From Desulfotalea sp. (GTDB lineage: Bacteria > Desulfobacterota > Desulfobulbia > Desulfobulbales > Desulfocapsaceae), in contig NVXR01000003.1 of assembly GCA_002733995.1 (NCBI GenBank), positions 1 through 64,000 of the forward strand: 64,000 bases of DNA, in the 5' to 3' direction. Numbering within the stretch: the first letter of the stretch is position 1; each line of letters opens with the position of its first letter. Made by a program: the position numbers and the translations under genes. Below are positions 26,411 to 33,714 of this stretch, piece after piece. The notes under the pieces were generated by a model that saw nothing but the letters and a program-made list of their open reading frames with translations, ran no database searches and was not told where the DNA came from.

Positions 26411-29400
26411 GTTGATTTTTCACCAAATCCAAAAGATCGTCTATATCCACATCATATCCCTGAACTTCTTTTATTATCGCCCGCTTTACCTCTTTGGTTT
26501 TAAACAGGTTGCTCGTCCAATCATCTTTCTTGGTGTATCGCACCACCGTATCAACCTTTATCACCAGCACCTCATTACCACCAAGGTTGTCATAAAGAGA
26601 CTTTTTAGAAACAGTATCAATGGTGTCAGGATATCCAGTCCCCCCCACACCACTAGGCTGAGTCACCTTAAAGGCCAATTCTTTCACCTTCTCAAGATAT
26701 TCTTGGTACTCTATGGCCTTAGCTCGTCTTTGCTCGATAAGTGCATTCAGCAACTGCGACATCTCTTCATAATACTTAGGATTAACTACACTCTCAGCGA
26801 TGATAACCTTACGAAGATTATTCTCGATAGTCTCAGCCATTGCCTCTTTATTCTTCCGAATACGTTCAGGGAGCTGTGCAAAAGCATCGTCCCCTTTTTT
26901 GACGATCAAATCCACCAGACCAAGATCTTCAAATTCAGAAACCACCTCACTTGCAGAGGCACGAATATAGGTGTCGAGAAGCTGACGCATTGCAGGCTCA
27001 AATCTCTTCAAGTCCACATAATCACCACTGGCAATCTTCACCTCATCACGCACATTACTGTAATGGGTAACCTCATCCTTGATCCTCTCACTCTCCTTGG
27101 CAGCATACCCAGCCTCTTCCATCTCATTGGCAAGGTTGGCATAGGCTCTCAAGAGCGCAGCTGCTTCTTTATACAGGGCAAGTCTCTTCTGTTCATGACA
27201 GTTCAACTCATCTTTATCTGTGACATCCTTGCCACAAAAATAACGGATATAGTCCTGACTCTCACGAGGCCGCAGTACCGGTTCACACAGCGCCCTCACC
27301 TTTTCAAGGGCCTCATCGAGCCGCTCCCTGCCAGTCTCTAACCTGTCAGGGAGCAGACCCGCAACATCGTCTTTATCATATCCAGCCAGAGCACCACTGG
27401 TATAATCGCCAATAGCACCTTCCAAGCGACTAAATAGATCCTTATAATCAACGATATAACCATACTCCTTATCATCACCGTCAAGCCTGTTCACCCTACA
27501 TATAGCTTGGAAGAGTCCATGGTCACGCATCTGTTTATCAATATAAAGATAGGTTGCAGCAGGTGCATCAAACCCGGTGAGGAGCTTATCCACCACAATA
27601 AGCAATCGCATCTGCCCAGGCTCTTTGATAAACCGTTCTTTAACTTCCTTTTCAAAGTCCTCCACCATATACATGGCCTTATCTTCAGACTCATCAAAAT
27701 AGTTGGCCAGCATCTTGCGATAGATCTTATACTGCTTCAGCTTTTCCGTTAAACCTTCACCCGTTTCTTCACCCTTAATATCGGCAGGAGAGGGTTTATA
27801 GCTGGTAACAATAGCGCATTTGTCCGCCAGATCGGTTGTGCTAAAAAGCTCATACACCTTACACGCCTCGTAGATACTTGAGCAGACAAGCATGGCATTA
27901 CCCTGGCCACCCATAAGCCGTGGCTTGGTATCCATATCCATCAAAATATCATTTACAATCTGGGTTAAGCGAGGCAGGCTAGACAATACCTGCTGCATGG
28001 TTCCCCACTTCAGTTTTAACTGGCTCTTGGCAAACTCAGAAAGGGCTTTGGTCTTTACCTCAAACCACTGATCAATCTTTTTCTCGGAGATGAGCTGCTG
28101 ATCAATGTCCCGTGCCTCATAGCGCAGATCCAGCACCACACCGTCGCTTACAGCTTCGTTGAATTTATAGGTATGGATATATCCGCCAAAGACTTCGATG
28201 GACTTCTTCTTATCCTTCTTGAGAAGTGGGGTGCCGGTAAAACCGACAAAGACAGCATCTGGAAGAAAGGCTTTCATGGTCTTATGCAACCTACCAGACT
28301 GTGTTCTATGACATTCATCCACAAAGACAAAGAGCTTGCCCTTGGCAGAAAAGTCACTGGGAATTTTAGCCTGAATATCATCGAGGTAGCCAGCACTATC
28401 ATCTTCACCAAAACCAAACTTATGGACAAGCGAACAAATAAGCCATGGCTGTGACGCATTAAGTTTTGAGACCAGATCATTACCACTTGTAGTGCGGCAG
28501 ATATCTTCATCCACCCCCTTGAAAACCTTTTCTATCTGTTCATCAAGCTCCGTCCGATCAGTGATGATAATGACCCGAGCATCCTCAATATGTTCTCGAA
28601 GCCACTTGGCAAGCCAGACCATGGTCAAACTCTTACCAGAGCCTTGGGTATGCCAGATGATACCGCCCCTACCATCCTGCAGATATCTTTTCGCCGCCTG
28701 AACACCAAAATACTGATTGTGTCGGCAGGTCTTCTTCACCCCAGCATCAAAGACCATAAAGTCATGGATAATCTCTAAGAACCGCTTCTTCTCACAGACC
28801 AGACTCAGATGATAATCCAAGGGATTGGTGAATGTGTTTACCACATCCTCTTTCCAGCTCAGATAGTATTTCTCAGGGGTTTCAATAGTTCCGTAGCGAA
28901 GACCTTGGGTATCATTCCCCGCCATCACCAGCTGCATGGTGGTGAAGAAGTTGCGAATAAACCTCTTCTTCTGGTTATCAAGGTTCTGATGAATACCTTC
29001 TTCCACCCCAACACGGGCTCTTTTCAGCTCGATAACACCAAGAGCAATACCATTTACATAGATAACAAGATCAGGCCGCTTCTTTAGCTCGCCATTAATG
29101 GTCACTTCTTCTGCCAGGCCAAAATGGTTGTTTTCAGGATGTTGCCAGTCGATTAAAAAGAGGGTCTGGTACTGTTCACCAACACCTTCCCGCACCTTCA
29201 CTCCATAACGAAGCAGAGCATAAACCTCCTTATTGGCATCATAGAGGTTCTTACCCGCACGAAGTGCTGCTGCACGGTCAAGTTCACGTAGGGTCTTATT
29301 AATGAGAGTAGAACTGTGGCCTTGTTTCTTTAGCCAAGTAGTGAGGAGTGTTGCATTGATATTGCTATTGTCTGTCTTATACTCCCAGTTGCCGAGATAC

Positions 29401-29477
29401 TCATAGTCCAGATGATCCTTGAAAAGCCCGACCACCCGATCCTGTGTCTTCCTCTCAATCTGTCCGACTTTGCTCAT
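26397..29477 (-). CDS. hsdR: Type I restriction enzyme R subunit
   Basis: The 1026-residue subunit has a nuclease domain with PD-(D/E)XK residues (D136, E150-L-K152 in IELKRA), then a superfamily 2 motor with Walker A GSGKS (279-283), VDECH (386-390) and FTGTP, and a helicase C-domain (LLIVVDKLLTGFDAPA). It is intact and of normal length. It cuts and translocates DNA as part of the HsdR2M2S1 complex. It is separated from hsdM and hsdS by three accessory genes and a 408-base gap with palindromic repeats, and may have its own promoter. AAGG precedes the ATG. Confidence 0.95.
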   Translation of the reverse strand: MSKVGQIERKTQDRVVGLFKDHLDYEYLGNWEYKTDNSNINATLLTTWLKKQGHSSTLINKTLRELDRAAALRAGKNLYDANKEVYALLRYGVKVREGVGEQYQTLFLIDWQHPENNHFGLAEEVTINGELKKRPDLVIYVNGIALGVIELKRARVGVEEGIHQNLDNQKKRFIRNFFTTMQLVMAGNDTQGLRYGTIETPEKYYLSWKEDVVNTFTNPLDYHLSLVCEKKRFLEIIHDFMVFDAGVKKTCRHNQYFGVQAAKRYLQDGRGGIIWHTQGSGKSLTMVWLAKWLREHIEDARVIIITDRTELDEQIEKVFKGVDEDICRTTSGNDLVSKLNASQPWLICSLVHKFGFGEDDSAGYLDDIQAKIPSDFSAKGKLFVFVDECHRTQSGRLHKTMKAFLPDAVFVGFTGTPLLKKDKKKSIEVFGGYIHTYKFNEAVSDGVVLDLRYEARDIDQQLISEKKIDQWFEVKTKALSEFAKSQLKLKWGTMQQVLSSLPRLTQIVNDILMDMDTKPRLMGGQGNAMLVCSSIYEACKVYELFSTTDLADKCAIVTSYKPSPADIKGEETGEGLTEKLKQYKIYRKMLANYFDESEDKAMYMVEDFEKEVKERFIKEPGQMRLLIVVDKLLTGFDAPAATYLYIDKQMRDHGLFQAICRVNRLDGDDKEYGYIVDYKDLFSRLEGAIGDYTSGALAGYDKDDVAGLLPDRLETGRERLDEALEKVRALCEPVLRPRESQDYIRYFCGKDVTDKDELNCHEQKRLALYKEAAALLRAYANLANEMEEAGYAAKESERIKDEVTHYSNVRDEVKIASGDYVDLKRFEPAMRQLLDTYIRASASEVVSEFEDLGLVDLIVKKGDDAFAQLPERIRKNKEAMAETIENNLRKVIIAESVVNPKYYEEMSQLLNALIEQRRAKAIEYQEYLEKVKELAFKVTQPSGVGGTGYPDTIDTVSKKSLYDNLGGNEVLVIKVDTVVRYTKKDDWTSNLFKTKEVKRAIIKEVQGYDVDIDDLLDLVKNQRDYQ

Positions 29478-29566
29478 ATTTTAGCCTTTATAGGAATTTT
29501 CTAATAACCCTATTACTTACCAGATCTTGATATCCACCAGTGCAAAGAATGTCCGTATGTCTAAAC

Positions 29567-29595
29567 TTATGTCTAGATATCATCTCTAGACATAA
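29567..29595 (-). promoter_or_regulatory. 11-bp perfect inverted repeat, candidate operator for hsdR
   Basis: Arms TTATGTCTAGA (29567-29577) and TCTAGACATAA (29585-29595) with a 7-base spacer, about 90 bp upstream of hsdR. The core word TGTCTA recurs at 29558 and 29702 (direct repeat TGTCTAAACTT). The layout suits a dimeric regulator; no regulator gene is identified. Confidence 0.4.
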
Positions 29596-29861
29596 TCCAA
29601 GCCCTACCTAAAGACTCTATTTTCCCTGAAATTCTAAGCTCTTGTAGTAAGTTTTTAATCTTATTCTGCTTTTGTTGTTCCTCTAAAACATTAGGAATGT
29701 TTGTCTAAACTTGTCTCAAACAACAGCCTAAATCATACAACGATCATACAAGTTTCAATGTTTTTAAGCGTCGAACTAAACATCACACAATCGAAAAACA
29801 ACCTAGACATCAAGCACTTAAGTAACAATTGCCATTGTCACACAATGCCTCACATCAAGCC

Positions 29862-29883
29862 ACGATCAAGCAACGATCAAGCA
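29862..29883. repeat. Tandem 11-bp repeat next to the AlbA-type gene
   Basis: ACGATCAAGCA occurs twice without spacing (29862-29872 and 29873-29883), with further ATCAAGC words nearby. It sits two bases after the AlbA-type stop. Function unknown. Confidence 0.4.
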
Positions 29884-29885
29884 AA

Positions 29886-31355
29886 TTATGCCCAACACGG
29901 AACATAACGCATTGCTTTGGTGCCAGCATCTGGATCATAAGGACGAATAAAGCCTCCCCCAACTGTATCCTTGAGTACTCTACTTACTTGCGCTTGATTT
30001 TTTTTCTCAATACCAAAACGCTCTCGCAATGAACTATTATTAGTGTGTTCTCGGTTAACATGCCGCAGGCAGGAATGTAGGTAACAGGCACGGATGCGCT
30101 CTTCCTTGTCCATCTCTGAAAAAATTTTATGACTAAATAAGACTGCTCGGGTATGATTTTCTGTAATTTCAAATATTGGAGCTGGCAGTTGGTAGAGTTC
30201 TGTCTGAAAAACAACTTTATCAATACCTGTCCCCCGTTCTTCGCAGATGTTTATGCGACGCATGAATGAGGCAAGTGCTTCGTTTCTGCTTTGCGGAGGA
30301 GAGTCGAGAAAACGGTCAGTAGCAACCAGTGAGACTCCTGGGTTGGTTATTTCCATGCGAGAATCAAAAACTTCAATCATAGGCCCTGTCCCACTAATTG
30401 AAAAATCCTGATGAATAATAGCGTTTGCGACTAACTCACGAATTGCAAGTTCCGGGTACATAGGAACTTCTTTACGAAAGGCTCTGCCAATTTCTTCATT
30501 GGATGGAAGCAAAGTTTTTAAATAATCAATCAGCCCCTCAAACCCAACTGCATAGCCCTTGTTACCCTCAAGTTCACGAATAGTTTCAATACGACTATTA
30601 CCTCTATAAAGAATCAAGCGAACAGATTTTCTACTAAGATGTTGAAAACTATTAAGTTTACGAGCAAAAAGGATGGCTCCAAGATTGGTAATGTTCCAAA
30701 GACCACTATCTGTATGTTCGATAATATTATCTGCTTCTAACGCCACTAAAATACCAGAACGATTTTCAGGTAGTGGTATCCCAATCAAGTCAAAATATGA
30801 AGGATAATCAAGCAATTGCAAAACATCATCCCCACTACTGTTTTCTGTTGCTAGTTGCTTTTCAAAGGGGGTTTTGTCAAAAACACGCCACAGTTCACGC
30901 TCTTTTTCCGAAAATGCCTTTAGTTTTTTCTTATACGACCCCACCCTGATGAACTCCACACCTTCAAACTGTACTGGGGTATAAATCGCTGCCTGAATCT
31001 CTAGTATAACCACTGGAGTTTCATCATCCCCAGCAGTGAACTCATAAAAACAAAAATGAATTTTAGGGGTGATTTTTTGCAACAACCAGCTTTCAATTTC
31101 CTGCTGTTTGTAATGTTGAGAGGATGGTTTAAAGGTCGTACCAACCACATCATGGGTCACATCATCCACACCATAAACTAAATACGCACTCTGTTTTCCT
31201 ATAAGAGCAGCCGAATTAGCAAGAGCAGAAATATATTCACCTATTTTAACCACATCAGCATTATGCTTAAATTCTACCCACTCGGTTTCATGGGGTAGAT
31301 GACAAAGCTCCTTTAAAAGGCTACGCAACTGCTCAAGGGTTAATTCAACTGACAT
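29886..31355 (-). CDS. AlbA_2/Schlafen-type DNA- or RNA-binding protein with HATPase-like domain
   Basis: The 489-residue protein (start 31355, AAGGAG seven bases upstream) begins with an AlbA_2 domain, HETEWVEFKHN followed by IGEYISALANSAALIG and YLVYGV. The second half has the HATPase_c_4-type signature (PELAIRELVANAIIHQDFS, and EITNPG) seen in RecG-like transcriptional regulators, and the end resembles a helix-turn-helix. Proteins with this architecture are often adjacent to R-M and other defence genes. An upstream TTG start at 31430 is possible but less likely. Whether it regulates this locus or acts on DNA or RNA is not known. Confidence 0.8.
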   Translation of the reverse strand: MSVELTLEQLRSLLKELCHLPHETEWVEFKHNADVVKIGEYISALANSAALIGKQSAYLVYGVDDVTHDVVGTTFKPSSQHYKQQEIESWLLQKITPKIHFCFYEFTAGDDETPVVILEIQAAIYTPVQFEGVEFIRVGSYKKKLKAFSEKERELWRVFDKTPFEKQLATENSSGDDVLQLLDYPSYFDLIGIPLPENRSGILVALEADNIIEHTDSGLWNITNLGAILFARKLNSFQHLSRKSVRLILYRGNSRIETIRELEGNKGYAVGFEGLIDYLKTLLPSNEEIGRAFRKEVPMYPELAIRELVANAIIHQDFSISGTGPMIEVFDSRMEITNPGVSLVATDRFLDSPPQSRNEALASFMRRINICEERGTGIDKVVFQTELYQLPAPIFEITENHTRAVLFSHKIFSEMDKEERIRACYLHSCLRHVNREHTNNSSLRERFGIEKKNQAQVSRVLKDTVGGGFIRPYDPDAGTKAMRYVPCWA

Positions 31356-31521
31356 AACAAACTCCTTCCTCAGAAGATCGCAATTTTGCTTCATTGGCAA
31401 GGGCACTGAAATATTTACCAATTTTATCAAAACTGTATTTATTGCGTGCCTCTTTAAATTCTAAGAATTCTGTCTCATGACCTTGTTCACACAGACGTTT
31501 TAAGATAGCGGCAATATCCAT
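31345..31521 (-). pseudogene. Truncated AlbA_2-domain gene, N-terminal fragment
   Basis: A 58-codon frame starts at ATG 31521 and reads MDIAAILKRLCEQGHETEFL, EFKEARNKYSF, then GKYFSALANEA, a clear AlbA_2 N-terminus like that of the neighbouring full-length protein. It stops at 31345 where the full-length gene continues, overlapping that gene's start by 11 bases. The rest of the domain, expected after ANEA, is missing, so it is either a broken tandem paralogue or a short leader protein. It lies 20 bases after the stop of the nuclease gene, within the same transcription direction. The identity is inferred from the shared motif. Confidence 0.6.
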
Positions 31522-31540
31522 AGTAGACTCTCTGGTTTTA

Positions 31541-32479
31541 TCATTTAAACAGTTGAAAACTCACTTGATAACGATAAAATTCAATGTTGTTTGTTACTCT
31601 TAAAGCACGTTGTAGTCTAAGGTCATCTTCAAGGGCAATAATTATACCCCGCACGCTTTGCCCCTCTTCAGCGAGTTCATCGATCACGTATCCCATATAC
31701 CGTTGAATCTGGCCGACCACAACATCGCTTGCTCGACCTTTCTTCAGTTCAACCACTAACAGCTCTTTCTTGTCTTTACTGATGGCAAGGATATCAATGG
31801 GGCCTGTATCACTTGGGTACTGCTGGCCTACCAGTTCGCCGTCTTCTTCAAAGACCATATAGTCTTTGCCAAGCTCGGTGGAAGCCCAGTTATGCACCAA
31901 GAAGTCTTCAAGATGTTTTTCAAGGGCAAAGACAGTGGGGTCTTCAACGGTTACATCGCTATGTTGAAGGCTGGCAGGTTGTTTGCCTTCCAGAAGTTGT
32001 CCCAGCTCTTCACTATATTTAGTCACGTTACTGACGGTACCAATTGAACCTGTAGAGTTTTTAAGACTCGTACTCATATCATCACGGTTCAGGGTTTTCT
32101 CATACCACTGTACCTTTCTTCTGTGGGGCAAGCTTATGCCTTCTGCGTAATAATATTCAGAGGCGACCTCACCCACATAGTAATGGCCATTGCCGTCTGG
32201 GCAAAGGACAATATCACCTAGCTGCATACCCTTACAAATGGTGTGCAACATGGAACAGGCAAGGCCTGCTGCGACCTTACTTTTCTCTGGATTGGCTGCA
32301 AGAAAGATGGGAATATACTCTTTATTAAAATCACGCCATTGATCGGTGAACTTGCCTGTCAGGTCTTCAACTATCCCCCAATCTGCACCAATATATCCGT
32401 TTTGATAACAATCGGCTACATGGACAGACTTTCTGCCTGCCATGATTCGATAATAGCTCTTTGGTGATTGTGGCTGCAT
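31541..32479 (-). CDS. Accessory nuclease: PUA-like N-terminus and PD-(D/E)XK (NucS/DUF91-like) C-terminus
   Basis: The 312-residue protein lies between hsdS and the AlbA-type genes. Residues about 1-150 look like a PUA/EVE-like module (GDIVLCPDGNGHYYVGEV, then HRRKVQWYEK), a fold used elsewhere to bind modified bases. Residues 200-300 carry a nuclease core: D229 (GPIDILAIS), E244-L-K246 (LLVVELKKGRA) and Q257 (VGQIQRY), the order seen in NucS and related DUF91 enzymes. Modified-DNA restriction or another nuclease role is inferred. The start has AGGAGG eight bases upstream. Confidence 0.75.
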   Translation of the reverse strand: MQPQSPKSYYRIMAGRKSVHVADCYQNGYIGADWGIVEDLTGKFTDQWRDFNKEYIPIFLAANPEKSKVAAGLACSMLHTICKGMQLGDIVLCPDGNGHYYVGEVASEYYYAEGISLPHRRKVQWYEKTLNRDDMSTSLKNSTGSIGTVSNVTKYSEELGQLLEGKQPASLQHSDVTVEDPTVFALEKHLEDFLVHNWASTELGKDYMVFEEDGELVGQQYPSDTGPIDILAISKDKKELLVVELKKGRASDVVVGQIQRYMGYVIDELAEEGQSVRGIIIALEDDLRLQRALRVTNNIEFYRYQVSFQLFK

Positions 32480-32493
32480 GATGATAAAACCTC

Positions 32494-33714
32494 CTAGATA
32501 AGTCGGGTCTTGCCTGTGAGTAGTTCCTGCATCATCCCCTGTTTGATAGCTTTGGTTTTGTGGAGGCGGGTTTCCAGGGATTCGAGTTCTTTGTCCATGT
32601 CTGAGAGGACTTTGACTATGGATTGTTGTTCTGCTAAACTCACAGGTTGAGCTATAGCTATCTTTTCTATCGATTTAGCATTCAGACTAGGTACCCCAGA
32701 TGCTTCATTATATGAATACCAATCAATCAAATTGAACTTGTAATAAAGAAACTTAGGAGAAGAAGTCTTATTAACTTCGCTATAAAATAAAGTATCTACA
32801 GTCCAAAAAGGTTTGTCCATATACAATGGCTTATCGATAGTTCCTTTACGTCCAATCAACACTGAAGGCTTAGAATAAAGTGGTGTATTTGTCCTTCCAA
32901 TCTCACCACCTGTGGCTAAAATTGGATAACATCCATCAACCACTACTATTTCCTTTTGATCTCTGCCATGCTTTATTGTTAGCAATTCCCCCAATTCTAC
33001 CACCTCCCAATCCTCAGGAATATCACCCAACTCAGTCTGCTTATAGCCTTTACCCTCACCAAAACCGGGGAGGCGTGTTTTACCTGTCAGGAGTTGCTGC
33101 ATGGTGGCGGTCTTGATATGCCGCTTTTTGGCAATGAGTTTGGTCAGACCATCAAGTAAACCATCCATATCTGATAAGGCTTCGGCTATGGCTTGTTGTT
33201 CGGTGAGAGACGGAGTCGCAACCGGAAGTTTACCAAGCGAAGTTTTGTTAATTGAGGCTAGGTTCGTCGTTTGTTTACCCGCCACCATGAAGTATCGATT
33301 GGCAGTAATAGTACTTGACCATATGTTGAGATACTGGGGTAAGAGCTGTGAACCACATCGGATTACGAACACATGATTCTGGTGGATACATGGGTTAAAT
33401 TGGCCATGCCAAATTGAACCACGACCCAACTTGTCAAGGTCACCTCCCTCATTCATCAAGACGTCACCAGGCAACACGGTATATCGTTTCAGGTCATTAC
33501 GGCTGATTTTGATCTTGCTCATTTCAGAGAGCTCTAAGAAGCCGTCTTGGACGTTCGCAACGCGGAGATAATAAACAAGAATCGGATTGTTAACAGAGAC
33601 ATTGGAGTTTTTTGCGACTCCCGACCGAATCTCAGCTAAGTCACAAAGCTGTGACACTTTCCATTCTTTCGGAATAACCCCAACCGCAGTCTGCTTATAC
33701 CCAGCCCTTACCAT
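32494..33714 (-). CDS. hsdS: Type I restriction enzyme S (specificity) subunit
   Basis: The 406-residue subunit has two target-recognition domains, each starting with the conserved IPKEW or IPEDW segment (IPKEWKVSQLCDLAEI; IPEDWEVVELGELLTI). Each is followed by a repeat helix: LTEQQAIAEALSDMDG and LAEQQSIVKVLSDMDK, then QQLLTGKTRL and QELLTGKTRL. It determines the DNA sequence recognised by the whole complex, which cannot be predicted by eye. The start overlaps the hsdM stop by seven bases. Confidence 0.95.
   Translation of the reverse strand: MVRAGYKQTAVGVIPKEWKVSQLCDLAEIRSGVAKNSNVSVNNPILVYYLRVANVQDGFLELSEMSKIKISRNDLKRYTVLPGDVLMNEGGDLDKLGRGSIWHGQFNPCIHQNHVFVIRCGSQLLPQYLNIWSSTITANRYFMVAGKQTTNLASINKTSLGKLPVATPSLTEQQAIAEALSDMDGLLDGLTKLIAKKRHIKTATMQQLLTGKTRLPGFGEGKGYKQTELGDIPEDWEVVELGELLTIKHGRDQKEIVVVDGCYPILATGGEIGRTNTPLYSKPSVLIGRKGTIDKPLYMDKPFWTVDTLFYSEVNKTSSPKFLYYKFNLIDWYSYNEASGVPSLNAKSIEKIAIAQPVSLAEQQSIVKVLSDMDKELESLETRLHKTKAIKQGMMQELLTGKTRLI

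Larger units (their letters stand above)
29478..29885. other. Intergenic region upstream of hsdR, with repeats
   Basis: No gene is supported. It holds an 11-bp palindrome, an 11-bp direct repeat pair, and a tandem 11-bp repeat next to the stop of the AlbA-type gene (separate entries). This density suggests regulator binding ahead of hsdR. Confidence 0.55.

Noticed and set aside
26358..27341. A 327-codon open frame on the + strand opposite hsdR and the YgjP-type gene
   Set aside because: Antisense to conserved genes with intact motifs; its composition is hydrophobic and histidine-rich without any recognisable domain.
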